A model generated the notes under the pieces. The model saw only the letters and a list, made by a program, of their open reading frames with translations, searched no databases and was not told where the DNA came from. From SAR202 cluster bacterium bin22 (GTDB taxonomy: Bacteria > Chloroflexota > Dehalococcoidia > Lucifugimonadales > UBA3495), in assembly GCA_002238505.1 (NCBI GenBank), contig MPMM01000001.1, positions 310,001-374,000 of the forward strand: a stretch of 64,000 nucleotides of DNA. Direction: 5' to 3'. Below are positions 15,630 through 24,140 of this stretch, piece after piece (the first letter of the stretch is position 1; every line of letters begins with the position of its first letter). Both the position numbers and the translations under genes were made by a program.

Positions 15630-15697
15630 GGCTTGCCTTAGCCTCTGTAGTTTTCCTGTGCCGAAGGGGAATGGCAAAAAGAGGACCGGAAGTCTTG

Positions 15698-15730
15698 ACA
15701 GGGAGTGAGCCCATCGCCACTCCCTGTTTT
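15698..15730 (+). terminator. Rho-independent terminator after the TolB-like gene
   Basis: A perfect 10-base-pair stem (ACAGGGAGTG at 15698-15707 with CACTCCCTGT at 15718-15727) has a 10-base loop and is followed by a run of T. Confidence 0.85.
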
Positions 15731-15870
15731 CCGTTTAGTCGTGCCTCGCTTGCGAGCGAAAAAGCTTTCTACCTCTTTCGACAACCCGTTTGCCCGGTGC
15801 TAAACTCCACTTAGGTTCAGGCTAATCTCCTTGCGACACTGGATATGTATTTTCCCACCGGAAGGCTCTG

Positions 15871-16458
15871 ATGGAATATGGGGATATTGCGCCGATCATG
15901 GGCCGACTCTGGTCACCCCTGGCTGCTGTAACCAGCCAGTGGGGAGGAAAGGTCAACGCCCAGATTGCCGTGGCCATTTCTGCCGCATCGATAGTTCCCG
16001 AGCGACCGAGGGTGCTGGTCCAGATATACAAGGGCAATTACAGCCACCGGCTTATTGCCAGGAGCGGGGCGTTTGCCCTCAACTTTATAACCAGCGAGCA
16101 GCTTCACCTTATCAGGGACTTTGGCCTGGTTTCCGGAATTGACCGGGATAAGATGGTCGGGGTTGAGCATTCAATCGGAATTACCGGGACCCCTCTGCTT
16201 GCAGGGTGCGCCGGATTTCTTGAGTGCCAGGTGATTAATGCCATGGACGGCGGCGACATGACCTGCTTCCTGGCGGATGTAGTAAACGGCTATTCCGACC
16301 GGGAAATCCTGCCGATTTCCTGGCGAGATGCCCGCCGCTTGATTCCGCAAGAGTGGAACGACGCCTGGAATTCCAAAATTGCAAGAGAGATCGATATCTC
16401 CCTTGACCAGATGGACCGCATAGATTTTTCACCGTGGACGCCTTTCGCAGGAAAATGA
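15871..16458 (+). CDS. Flavin reductase-like FMN-binding split-barrel protein
   Basis: This 195-residue protein belongs to the flavin reductase family (FMN-binding split barrel). The N-terminal region carries the sheet pattern of the family, WSPLAAVTSQWGGKVNAQIAVAISAASIVPERPRVL interrupted as usual by the Ala/Ser-rich flavin-contact segment, followed by SGAFALNFIT. The partner oxygenase is unknown. The PncC/nucleotidyltransferase gene begins 19 bases later, so the two are probably cotranscribed, suggesting a flavin/pyridine nucleotide theme. Confidence 0.82.
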   Translation: MEYGDIAPIMGRLWSPLAAVTSQWGGKVNAQIAVAISAASIVPERPRVLVQIYKGNYSHRLIARSGAFALNFITSEQLHLIRDFGLVSGIDRDKMVGVEHSIGITGTPLLAGCAGFLECQVINAMDGGDMTCFLADVVNGYSDREILPISWRDARRLIPQEWNDAWNSKIAREIDISLDQMDRIDFSPWTPFAGK

Positions 16459-16477
16459 AGCGTCCAAGGGGGCACAA

Positions 16478-17623
16478 TTGGACAGCGAGATAGAAGAGGT
16501 TATTGTCAGGCTACACGGAACACCCCATAAATCGGTGCTTGCGGTGGCTGGAGCCGGCAGCGGGGCCATGTCTTGGCTGCTGGGTGTTTCCGGCGCGTCG
16601 AGGACTCTGCTGGAAACTTTGGTTCCCTACGGACGCCTGTCCATGATTGATCTGGTGGGGCAAGAGCCAACCCAGTACGTTTCACCGGAGAACGCAGTGA
16701 ACATGGCCAGGGCCACCTACCGGCGAGGGATAACGCTGCTCGAGGATGACTCGCCAGTAGTTGGGGTGGCCTGTACCGCTACCATTGCTACCGACCGGCC
16801 CAAGCGTGGGGACCACCGGGCCTGCATAGCCACCTGGGATGAATCCGGAACTACCAGCTACAACCTGAAGCTGGACAAGGGGAAACGGGACCGGATCGGT
16901 GAAGAAGAGGTGGTGAGCAGGCTGTTGATTCAGGTCATGGCCCAGGCTTACGGCGTCGAGGCAGACATCGATATTGGGTTCACTGACGCAGAGAATCCAG
17001 TCGTGGAGTCCTTCGCCCACCCCAACCCCATCCAGCAACTGCTTTCGGGCGACACTGACATGGTAATGATTGACAACACGGGCGGCATAGCAGCTGCAGA
17101 TGGCAAGAGTGACGGCCCCATTGCAGTTTTGCCAGGTTCCTTTAATCCGCTCCACGAAGGTCACATTCGGATGGCTGAGGTCGCCAGGCAATTGACCGGT
17201 CTGGAAGTGGTGTACGAGTTGGCGGTGCTGAACGTGGACAAGCCGCCCCTGGAGGAATCCGAGATTCGGCGGCGCCTGGAGGGTGTAAGGGGTTTGGGGA
17301 AAGTGGCATTGACCCGAACGCCCACCTTCTGGCGCAAGTCAGAGATCTTTCCGGGGAGTGTTTTTGTCATCGGCTGGGACACGATGATTCGCCTGATTGA
17401 CCCCAGGTACTACGGCGATTCTGAAACGACAATGTTGACTGCGCTAGCGGAAATATGGGCCAGGGGCTGCCGGTTCCTGGTGGCGGGCCGGCAGGTGGAT
17501 GGTTCATTCCGAACCCTGGACCAGATTCCCGTTCCTCAAGGGTTCCAGCCGCTGTTCCAGGCAATTCCAGAGGCTCAATTTCGAGCCGACATTTCCTCGA
17601 CGGAACTGAGGGAAAGGGGTTAG
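16478..17623 (+). CDS. Bifunctional CinA-C/PncC-like domain fused to a NMN adenylyltransferase-like nucleotidyltransferase
   Basis: This 381-residue fusion has a CinA C-terminal-like (nucleotide amidase) domain over about 1-170: SVLAVAGAGSGAMSWLLGVSG, then GVACTATIATDRPKRGDHRA. Residues about 213-381 form a HxGH nucleotidyltransferase: LPGSFNPLHEGH with H226 and H229, and the C-terminal ISSTELR motif. The pairing implies pyridine-nucleotide recycling, NMN deamidation followed by adenylylation to the NAD precursor; this is inference. Similar two-domain proteins occur in plants. The start is TTG 16478 behind AAGGGGG. The real substrate of the second domain could instead be another nucleotide. 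Confidence 0.83.
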   Translation: MDSEIEEVIVRLHGTPHKSVLAVAGAGSGAMSWLLGVSGASRTLLETLVPYGRLSMIDLVGQEPTQYVSPENAVNMARATYRRGITLLEDDSPVVGVACTATIATDRPKRGDHRACIATWDESGTTSYNLKLDKGKRDRIGEEEVVSRLLIQVMAQAYGVEADIDIGFTDAENPVVESFAHPNPIQQLLSGDTDMVMIDNTGGIAAADGKSDGPIAVLPGSFNPLHEGHIRMAEVARQLTGLEVVYELAVLNVDKPPLEESEIRRRLEGVRGLGKVALTRTPTFWRKSEIFPGSVFVIGWDTMIRLIDPRYYGDSETTMLTALAEIWARGCRFLVAGRQVDGSFRTLDQIPVPQGFQPLFQAIPEAQFRADISSTELRERG

Positions 17624-17761
17624 GAAAGTTCCGTATCGCATTGGAAGAACTGGCAGACGCTCAGCCAGGAGTGGTCTTTAGGCGAGAGTTTATTTGTTCT
17701 CCATGTGCGGATTAGCCTTTACGGGCAGATACCCCAGGCAGGTTTTATTGGTAGCTCCAAA

Positions 17762-17790
17762 TTGACACCCCCAAAGCCGGGTGATATTAT
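17762..17790 (+). promoter_or_regulatory. Promoter of the nuo operon
   Basis: TTGACA (17762-17767), a 17-base spacer and TATTAT (17785-17790) form an almost perfect sigma70 promoter. The predicted start site is near 17797, only about 12 bases before the GTG at 17809 but about 39 bases before the alternative GTG at 17836. Confidence 0.75.
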
Positions 17791-17808
17791 CTTTTCGGCT
17801 TTGAATCG

Positions 17809-18228
17809 GTGAATTCGTTACCTGGCGGTAGGGAAGTGCCTTTCGACCCCAACATTTATGCCAGCAACTGGACGATGGTTGCCCTTTCGGGCATCGTGGC
17901 ATTGGCAGCCATCGGTGGCATGTTCTTCGCCAGTCGTGTCCTCTCCTCTCGGCGACCTTCCGCAGCCAAGCTGAGTACTTATGAGTGCGGTATTGAACCG
18001 GCCCGTTTTAGCTGGTCCAATATCAACCTTCGTTTCTACATCTTCGCAATCCTTTTCCTTATTTTTGATGTAGAAGCGGTGTTCCTGTTCCCTTGGGCGG
18101 TTGTCTTTTTGGAACAGCGGGACCTTGGCAACTCCATTCCCTTCTATGCCATGGTGCTGTTCCTGGGCGTGTTGTTCTTTGCCATAATCTACGGCTGGAA
18201 GAAAGGGGTCCTTGAATGGCAGAAATAA
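17809..18228 (+). CDS. nuoA: NADH-quinone oxidoreductase subunit A
   Basis: NuoA is a small membrane subunit of complex I at the junction with the peripheral arm. The 139-residue protein has three transmembrane segments, the conserved loop [11 protein letters not shown], and [23 protein letters not shown]. The GTG at 17809 has no clear Shine-Dalgarno; a second in-frame GTG at 17836 has GGTAGGGA just upstream and may be the true start. The stop overlaps nuoB by 13 bases. Confidence 0.95.
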   Translation: MNSLPGGREVPFDPNIYASNWTMVALSGIVALAAIGGMFFASRVLSSRRPSAAKLSTYECGIEPARFSWSNINLRFYIFAILFLIFDVEAVFLFPWAVVFLEQRDLGNSIPFYAMVLFLGVLFFAIIYGWKKGVLEWQK

Positions 18229-18746
18229 TCCTGGGACCCGGAAATCAGCCTGCCCCCAGCCTGTTGACACAGGCAACGGCGGGGAAGGTACCGGGCGTGG
18301 TTACTACCACCAGTGAGCAGCTTTTCGGCATGGCCCGCAAATCATCCCTATGGATGTTGAGTTTTGGGCTGGCCTGCTGCGCCATCGAGATGATTTCCAC
18401 CTACATGGCCCACCACGACTTTGACCGTTTTGGCGTAGTCACCTGGCCATCACCCCGCCAATCGGACGTGATGATTGTGGCGGGTACTGTGGTCAAGAAG
18501 ATGGCTGAGCCTATCAAGCTGCTTTACGAACAGATGCCCGACCCCAAGTGGGTTATCGCCATGGGCAGTTGTGCCACCAATGGCGGACCCTACTACCGGT
18601 CGTATTCGGTGGTAATGGGAGTTGACCACATAATCCCCGTGGACGTTTATGTGCCAGGTTGTCCGCCCCGTCCGGAGGCCCTCTTGTTTGGTATCCTGAA
18701 GCTTCAGGAAAAAATCATGCAGGACGCCAAGAACAGTGGCCGCTAA
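18216..18746 (+). CDS. nuoB: NADH-quinone oxidoreductase subunit B
   Basis: NuoB carries the terminal [4Fe-4S] cluster N2, which passes electrons to quinone. The cysteine ligands are visible: the pair Cys54-Cys55 (GLACCAIEM), Cys119 (GSCATNGG) and Cys149 ([10 protein letters not shown]). Length is 176 residues, as usual. It overlaps nuoA and nuoC at both ends, indicating translational coupling. Confidence 0.97.
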   Translation: MAEIILGPGNQPAPSLLTQATAGKVPGVVTTTSEQLFGMARKSSLWMLSFGLACCAIEMISTYMAHHDFDRFGVVTWPSPRQSDVMIVAGTVVKKMAEPIKLLYEQMPDPKWVIAMGSCATNGGPYYRSYSVVMGVDHIIPVDVYVPGCPPRPEALLFGILKLQEKIMQDAKNSGR

Positions 18747-19266
18747 CCGCCACGCCGCCCACGACGCTGAGGCCGAACCCGAACAGCCGGACTATTCGGT
18801 TCTCACGGACACCGGTTTGAAGACCCTGGAAGACGCTGAAAACCTCTTCAGCGATTTCAGCCCTGAACGGGGTCTTCTTTTCGACCTTCCCCAGATTACT
18901 GTTGATGCCTCCGGTATCGAGCAAGTATGCCGGCTGGCCAAGACCGAACCTTCCCTTGACCTTAAGATGCTCCACTGCCTCTCTTGCGTTGATTACGAGG
19001 AGCATTTCCAGTTGGTTTACTTCCTGCACTCTCTGGACCGGGAGCAAATGCTGGTAATCAAGACCAACGTACCTTACGAGAATCCGGTACTGCCTTCGGT
19101 TGCGGGAGTGTGGGCTGCCGCCGAGTGGTACGAGCGGGAGGCCAGCGACCTGTTTGGCGTGACCTTTGAAGGCAATCCGGACTCTTCGCCCTTGCTGCTG
19201 TATGAAGGATTTGGCGGTCACCCGGGCCGAAAGAGCTACCCCTTCTACGAGTACCGGGAGTTTTAG
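18736..19266 (+). CDS. nuoC: NADH-quinone oxidoreductase subunit C
   Basis: NuoC is the 30 kDa-type peripheral arm subunit with no cofactor. Its signature [19 protein letters not shown] lies near 134-152, followed by RKSYPFYEY. The 176-residue protein starts at GTG 18736, overlapping nuoB by 11 bases. It is not fused to NuoD. Confidence 0.93.
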   Translation: MAANRHAAHDAEAEPEQPDYSVLTDTGLKTLEDAENLFSDFSPERGLLFDLPQITVDASGIEQVCRLAKTEPSLDLKMLHCLSCVDYEEHFQLVYFLHSLDREQMLVIKTNVPYENPVLPSVAGVWAAAEWYEREASDLFGVTFEGNPDSSPLLLYEGFGGHPGRKSYPFYEYREF

Positions 19267-19270
19267 GTAG

Positions 19271-19516
19271 ATGGAACCTACCGTCCTGACAGCGAAGGTA
19301 GTGTGGCAGGACGGCAGGTATTTGGCTGCGATAGAGGCCCTGGGGCTGGAAGGGGAAGGAGAAACCATCGAGGCCGCGCAAGACGAACTGATTAACCAGG
19401 TGCGGTACTGGATTGAAGTGCAGGATGCAAAAAGCATTCTTGAGGAATCTCTGGCCAGCGCCGGTTTTCCTGGGGTTGAAGAGGACACCGAACTTCAACT
19501 GGAATTCGTTGAATAG
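19271..19516 (+). CDS. HicB-like small protein inside the nuo operon (copy 1)
   Basis: This 81-residue protein has a HicB-like fold: an RYLAAIEALGLEGEG strand pair, then an EAAQDELINQVRYWIE helix. It begins four bases after the nuoC stop and so belongs to the operon. HicB antitoxins normally pair with HicA, but no HicA-like gene is visible, and no DNA-binding domain is fused to it. The next gene is a related protein. Function is unknown; a structural or regulatory role linked to complex I is possible. Confidence 0.7.
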   Translation: MEPTVLTAKVVWQDGRYLAAIEALGLEGEGETIEAAQDELINQVRYWIEVQDAKSILEESLASAGFPGVEEDTELQLEFVE

Positions 19517-19571
19517 AACAGGACATTATGCCGGAGTCTTTCCTTAGCAGAATGTTCCCCGGCGTGACCTA

Positions 19572-19841
19572 GTGGATAAGATCGTTTACCAAATCGAAGA
19601 GACTAGGGAAGGCAGTCACTATATGGCCTATTGTCCCGAATTGGTGATAACCGGTTTCGGTGACACGGCAGACGAAGCCCGCGACTCCCTTAGGAGCGAG
19701 ATTGCTTCGTACCTGGAAGATTGCGAGGAACTGGGAATCCTGGACGACGTGCTGATTGATGCTGGCTTCTATGACAACGATGAAGTTTGGATGAGCAGCC
19801 TGGTCACTCCACCCAACGAACCCAGGATCGAGTTTCTCTAG
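19572..19841 (+). CDS. HicB-like small protein inside the nuo operon (copy 2)
   Basis: This 89-residue protein has a clearer HicB-like pattern than its neighbour: HYMAYCPELVITGFGDTADE followed by a helix EARDSLRSEIASYLE. The canonical family motif is YxAxxPELPGxxxxGxTxEEA. It shares the later segment (E-x-L-x-x-AGF) with copy 1, suggesting tandem duplication. The start is GTG 19572. No toxin partner is present. nuoD follows 25 bases downstream. Confidence 0.72.
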   Translation: MDKIVYQIEETREGSHYMAYCPELVITGFGDTADEARDSLRSEIASYLEDCEELGILDDVLIDAGFYDNDEVWMSSLVTPPNEPRIEFL

Positions 19842-19866
19842 TCAGAAGTTCACAGCTGAAAGGAAG

Positions 19867-21009
19867 ATGGCAGAAAACCAGACAAGTTTAGCAGCCCAGG
19901 CTCCAATGAATGCCGAACCCGTTGAGATGCTTCTCAACATGGGGCCGCAGCATCCGTCGACCCACGGCGTGTTCCGCATGGTGCTTTGGGTTGATGGTGA
20001 AAAGATAGTCGACGTGGAGCCCCACATTGGCTACTTGCACCGTGGTTCGGAGAAACTGTGCGAAGGTGAACAGTATCATCAGATCATCACCCTGTTCGAC
20101 CGGATGGACTACGTCGCCAACTTCAACAACGAACTGGTTTATTGTCAGGCCGTAGAAAAGCTGATGGGGCTGGCGGTCCCTGAGCGGGCAGAGTACGTCC
20201 GGGTCATCCTGTGCGAATTGAATCGCATCGCCAGTCACCTGCTGTACGTGGGTACCATCGGCCTGGACGCCGGCGCTATGACGCCCACCATGTTCGCATT
20301 CCGGGGTCGGGAGAGAATCCAGTCCTTGTTCGAGGCTATTTCCGGCGCCCGCATGATGCACAACTACTTCCGCATCGGGGGCGTTAAGGAAGACCTGCCA
20401 GACAATTTTGAGCAAATGATCTCTGACCTGCTTCCTCAATTGAAGGAGGATGTGGAGGAGAGCGACCGTATCCTGACATTCAACGAGATTTTCCTGATTC
20501 GCCTGAAGGATGTAGGGGGGATTTCCGCCGAAGAGGCTATTGACTTTGGGTTTACTGGTCCGTGTCTGCGGGGTTGCGGCGTTGAGTATGACGTCCGCAA
20601 AGCCCAGCCTTATTCGGTTTACGACCGTTTTGATTTTGATATTCCGGTGGGACTGGATGGTGACTGCTGGGACCGGCACTGGGTGCGAATCCAGGAAATG
20701 TACGAGTCCTTGAAGATTATCGAGCAGGCTCTGCAGCAGATCCCCGGCGGGGAAGTAGTTTCGTCCCTGGGACGGCGTCTGATTCGCCCCCCCGCTGGCG
20801 AGGTATATGTACGGGCAGAAAATCCCCGTGGAGAGTTAGGAGTTCACCTGATCAGCAACGGTACGGACCGGCCTTACCGACTGAAGGTACGGCCACCATC
20901 GTTTTGCAATTTGTCAGCTATCAAGCGACTGCTGGCGGAATCCTGGATTGCCGACTCGGTGGTAATCCTGGGGTCCCTGGATATTGTCCTGGGGGAGGTG
21001 GACCGGTGA
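19867..21009 (+). CDS. nuoD: NADH-quinone oxidoreductase subunit D
   Basis: NuoD is the 49 kDa-type subunit forming the quinone-binding cavity with NuoB. Seen are MGPQHPSTHGVFRM near the N-terminus (quinone-contact His), EPHIGYLHRGSEKL, the NRIASHLLYVG region and the C-terminal SLDIVLGEVDR. Length is 380 residues, as usual. Its TGA stop shares bases with the ATG of nuoH (TGATG), a coupling signal. Confidence 0.97.
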   Translation: MAENQTSLAAQAPMNAEPVEMLLNMGPQHPSTHGVFRMVLWVDGEKIVDVEPHIGYLHRGSEKLCEGEQYHQIITLFDRMDYVANFNNELVYCQAVEKLMGLAVPERAEYVRVILCELNRIASHLLYVGTIGLDAGAMTPTMFAFRGRERIQSLFEAISGARMMHNYFRIGGVKEDLPDNFEQMISDLLPQLKEDVEESDRILTFNEIFLIRLKDVGGISAEEAIDFGFTGPCLRGCGVEYDVRKAQPYSVYDRFDFDIPVGLDGDCWDRHWVRIQEMYESLKIIEQALQQIPGGEVVSSLGRRLIRPPAGEVYVRAENPRGELGVHLISNGTDRPYRLKVRPPSFCNLSAIKRLLAESWIADSVVILGSLDIVLGEVDR

Positions 21010-22208
21010 TGCCTGTCGCCGTGCCTTTCCTGGCCGTGACCATCCTTGAAGTGGTCTGGATGGTGGTTGCCCTTCTGGCAATGTTTACCGGATTGTCAGT
21101 GGTGGTATTGTCACTGACATGGCTGGAGCGGAAGGCCCTGGGTCGTCTTCAGCAGCGGTTGGGCCCCACGCGGACCGGCCTGTTCGGTCTGATGCAGCCC
21201 GTGGCGGACGCCGTCAAGCTCATCCTCAAAGAGGACATTATCCCCAACTCGTCGGACCGGGCAATATTCTGGGCAGCGCCCGTAATAGTTGTCCTCTCAG
21301 CATTCATGATCTGGGTCACCATTCCTGCGGCCGAAGGCCTGGTGTTGCGAAACCTGGAACTGGGACTTTTCTACATTACGGCCTTCGCTGTAGTTGGCAT
21401 ACTTGGACTGGTCCTGGCCGGGTGGGGTTCGGCAAATAAGTATGGCGTGCTCGGGGGTCTTCGCTCAGCCGCCCAGCTTATCAGTTATGAAATTCCGATA
21501 ATTATGGTTGTTGTGGCAGTGGGAATGATGGCGCAGTCCCTTGACTTGAGGGTGATAGTGGCCAGCCAGGAGCAGATACCCTACGCCGTATTGCTGCCCC
21601 TGGGCCTGGTCGTGTTCTTCATCGCCGGCCTCGCCGAAGTGGGAAGGACGCCCTTCGACATCTACCACGCTGAATCTGAGGTGGTAGGTGGGCCCTTTGT
21701 GGAATATAGCGGCGCTCACTGGTCCGTGTTTTTCCTGGCGGAGTACATTAACACTTTTGCGATAGCAGCCCTGGTTACCTTGCTCTTCCTGGGCGGCTGG
21801 TCCTGGCCCTGGGGATCGGCTGCGTTGTCCTGGTTGCCTTCGCTGCCGGATATTGCCTGGCTGGGCCCCCTGCTGCACCTGGTATGGTTCCTGTTCAAGG
21901 TTTACGCAGTAATCCTGGTGGTCTTCTGGATAAGGGGCACGTTCCCCAGATTGCGGATTGACCAGCTCATGGCATTTGCCTGGAAGGTGATGGTGCCCCT
22001 GTCATTCTTTGCCATTGTTATTACTGCGGTCTATCTCTTTTACGATTGGCCTGCCTGGACCCTTACCCTTATGTCGTTGACCGGCCTTGTGGTTGTGGGC
22101 TACATTGTCTATCGGAAGATGATGGAGCCGGCCCGAAGGATTGCGGAAGTTAAGGCGCGGCAGGCTGCCCAGGCGGCTCAGCGTCAAGCTTCCCGTCAGA
22201 CCGGCTAG
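21009..22208 (+). CDS. nuoH: NADH-quinone oxidoreductase subunit H
   Basis: NuoH is the membrane subunit that joins the quinone site to the proton-pumping arm. The start is ATG 21009, overlapping the nuoD stop; a longer frame to 20904 lies wholly in nuoD and is rejected. The 399-residue protein has LTWLERKALGRLQQRLGPTRTG, GLMQPVADAVKLILKEDI and the FAGLAEVGRTPFDIYHAESE-type loop (here FIAGLAEVGRTPFDIYHAE). It ends in an Ala/Gln/Arg-rich cytoplasmic tail of about 30 residues. Confidence 0.96.
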   Translation: MPVAVPFLAVTILEVVWMVVALLAMFTGLSVVVLSLTWLERKALGRLQQRLGPTRTGLFGLMQPVADAVKLILKEDIIPNSSDRAIFWAAPVIVVLSAFMIWVTIPAAEGLVLRNLELGLFYITAFAVVGILGLVLAGWGSANKYGVLGGLRSAAQLISYEIPIIMVVVAVGMMAQSLDLRVIVASQEQIPYAVLLPLGLVVFFIAGLAEVGRTPFDIYHAESEVVGGPFVEYSGAHWSVFFLAEYINTFAIAALVTLLFLGGWSWPWGSAALSWLPSLPDIAWLGPLLHLVWFLFKVYAVILVVFWIRGTFPRLRIDQLMAFAWKVMVPLSFFAIVITAVYLFYDWPAWTLTLMSLTGLVVVGYIVYRKMMEPARRIAEVKARQAAQAAQRQASRQTG

Positions 22209-22227
22209 CGTCGCCAGGAGTTAGGAT

Positions 22228-22791
22228 ATGCTGAACAGCGTCAAGGGAATGATGTTAACCCTGGCATCCACATTCCAGGGACTGAAAAAGCCGGTTACCC
22301 GCGAGTATCCGAAGCAGCCTACGCCGGTTCAGCCTCGATTCATGGGGTTTCCCGCGCTGACCTGGGACAGTGGCGTGGGTGAACCCTTCTGCACGGGTTG
22401 CATGGTCTGCATACGAAACTGCCCCACCCAGTGCATGTCTGCCAGCATGATGGACAACCCCCTGAATGAGGAGGGGCAGAGCCATCGCCGGAAGATAGTT
22501 GACTACTTCGAAATTAACCTTAACCGTTGTATACTTTGCGGGATTTGCGTTGAAGTCTGCAATTTCGATGCCATAGTAATGAGCCACGAGCACGAAATGA
22601 GCACCTACGAACGAAATGGAGATCGGGTTGCGCTGCCCGGCTTGCTGGATATCGGCAAGAAGTACCAGCAGGAGACGGCCTGGATTCCTCCTACCGTTCT
22701 GGCCAAGGCAAAGAAGGATGCAGAGGACGCCGCCAAGGCCGCCGCGGCGGAAGCAGCCGAACCCGCCGCTGCGACCCAGGAGGCAGACTAG
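22228..22791 (+). CDS. nuoI: NADH-quinone oxidoreductase subunit I
   Basis: NuoI carries clusters N6a and N6b in the arm leading to NuoB. Two ferredoxin motifs are complete: CTGCMVCIRNCP and CILCGICVEVCN. The 187-residue protein ends in an Ala/Glu-rich tail of about 30 residues, longer than common. It starts 19 bases after nuoH. Confidence 0.95.
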   Translation: MLNSVKGMMLTLASTFQGLKKPVTREYPKQPTPVQPRFMGFPALTWDSGVGEPFCTGCMVCIRNCPTQCMSASMMDNPLNEEGQSHRRKIVDYFEINLNRCILCGICVEVCNFDAIVMSHEHEMSTYERNGDRVALPGLLDIGKKYQQETAWIPPTVLAKAKKDAEDAAKAAAAEAAEPAAATQEAD

Positions 22792-22889
22792 CCCGGTCGA
22801 TGGGACTATCCCAATGAAGCGGCCAGGATTAGTCCGTAGCATTAGAGGTAAGGGATATTCCAAGGCGAGAGGATGAGCGCAATCTGAAA

Positions 22890-23123
22890 TTGTCAGGTAA
22901 GCACCCAGCTTACTGCACATGTAAGCAGTGTACCGACAGTTATCTGAAAAAACGCAAACTCAAGCCCTCGCGAAATGAAAGGTTGGCAGGAGAGAAGGCA
23001 AAGGCCCACCCCCGAGGTTGCAATTGCGCCACTTGTTTGCTGATAGCCTCGGTAGGAGAGTTGCCTGACCTGCCTGGAAAGAAAGAGAGTTTTCTTAAGC
23101 GTTTGCTGAGGTCGTTCCGCTGA
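22890..23123 (+). CDS. Small protein with two HPxxCxCxxC motifs inside the nuo operon
   Basis: This basic protein of 77 residues sits between nuoI and nuoJ. It has two copies of the same motif, HPAYCTCKQC and HPRGCNCATC, separated by a Lys/Arg-rich stretch, and a basic C-terminus (LKRLLRSFR). The six cysteines and two histidines suggest metal binding. The start is uncertain: TTG 22890 is the best-looking codon but its ribosome site is weak, and the frame is open back to 22833 without an ATG. I do not recognise a family. Confidence 0.6.
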   Translation: MSGKHPAYCTCKQCTDSYLKKRKLKPSRNERLAGEKAKAHPRGCNCATCLLIASVGELPDLPGKKESFLKRLLRSFR

Positions 23124-23252
23124 TTACGGAGTCGGCGACACAACAAATTGCGGTTTACCAGGGTTTCAATCGGATCTTCCAAAACAATTGATGGCTTTCA
23201 TTCTTATGAACAAATATTCTGCCCCGCGCCGTTCCAGCAGGGGCCGATAAAA

Positions 23253-23741
23253 GTGTCCTGGTTCCTCTTCATCATATTGGCCGTTTTCACGCTGGGCGGT
23301 GGCTTGGGGGTGGTAGTTACCCGCAATGTGGTTCACGCCGCTCTGTTCCTGCTGGTCTCGCTGGTTGCCGTAGCTGGCCTTTACCTCATTCTGTTTGCTG
23401 AATTCCTGGCGCTCGTGCAGGTGCTGATTTATGGCGGCGCCATCATCATAGTGTTGATATTCGCCATAATGCTCACCCGCACTGCTGAGTACCCGTATAT
23501 CTCCGACAACAGGCAGTGGCCCCTGGCTGCCGTAGCTGCCGCTGCCGTGGGTGTGGTGCTGGGCGCGGCCTTCCTGGATAACAATCATCTCCAGACTGCT
23601 CCCAACAGTCCTGCCTTCGCGGATCTGGCGAACTCCCTCTTTACTACCTGGGCCATTCCCTTTGAGGTGGCATCCCTGGTCCTGTTGGTAGCGTTGATTG
23701 GCGCGATTATTATCGCCCGTGCCGGGGAGGATAACAGTTAG
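23253..23741 (+). CDS. nuoJ: NADH-quinone oxidoreductase subunit J
   Basis: NuoJ is a membrane subunit with five helices. The GTG at 23253 follows AGGGG with suitable spacing and opens directly on VSWFLFIILAVFTLGGG, giving 162 residues. An upstream ATG at 23148 would add 35 non-membrane residues without family resemblance. The conserved FAEFLALVQVLIYGGAIIIVLIFAIML region (split by the pi-bulge Tyr-Gly-Gly) is intact. Confidence 0.93.
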   Translation: MSWFLFIILAVFTLGGGLGVVVTRNVVHAALFLLVSLVAVAGLYLILFAEFLALVQVLIYGGAIIIVLIFAIMLTRTAEYPYISDNRQWPLAAVAAAAVGVVLGAAFLDNNHLQTAPNSPAFADLANSLFTTWAIPFEVASLVLLVALIGAIIIARAGEDNS

Positions 23742-23744
23742 CTT

Positions 23745-24065
23745 ATGGTCCCCTTGGTAGCATTCCAGTTGTTGAGTGCGGCTCTGTTCGCTATAGGAAT
23801 CTATGGCGTGATGGCCAGGCGCAGCGCAGTGCTGATTGTCATGTCCATTGAGTTGATGCTTAATGCCGTCAACATCAACCTGATTGCCGCCGCATCTCAT
23901 CTGGACGGTTCCGGACGGTGGGCGAACTTTGATGGACAGATTATCGCTATCTTCATCATTACAGTGGCCGCCGCGGAAGTGGGTCTGGCAATGGCGATAA
24001 TCCTTCGAATGTACCGGAATCGGTCCACCGTCAACGTGGACGAAATCAACTTGATGAAATGGTAA
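23745..24065 (+). CDS. nuoK: NADH-quinone oxidoreductase subunit K
   Basis: NuoK is a small three-helix membrane subunit. In the 106-residue protein the conserved Glu is in MSIELMLNAVNINL and a second Glu is in VAAAEVGLAMAI, both part of the proton path. It starts three bases after the nuoJ stop. The C-terminus (VDEINLMKW) is typical. Confidence 0.96.
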   Translation: MVPLVAFQLLSAALFAIGIYGVMARRSAVLIVMSIELMLNAVNINLIAAASHLDGSGRWANFDGQIIAIFIITVAAAEVGLAMAIILRMYRNRSTVNVDEINLMKW

Positions 24066-24140
24066 GGCCAACCAATTTGCTAAACCTTGGCAAGAAATCT
24101 TGCGGAGCGATGAATTTCGACTGGGAGGTCCAACCCTGAT

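Noticed and set aside
19271-19841. A HicAB toxin-antitoxin pair
   Set aside because: Both genes look HicB-like; neither has the short HicA fold with its catalytic His, so a toxin-antitoxin call is not supported.
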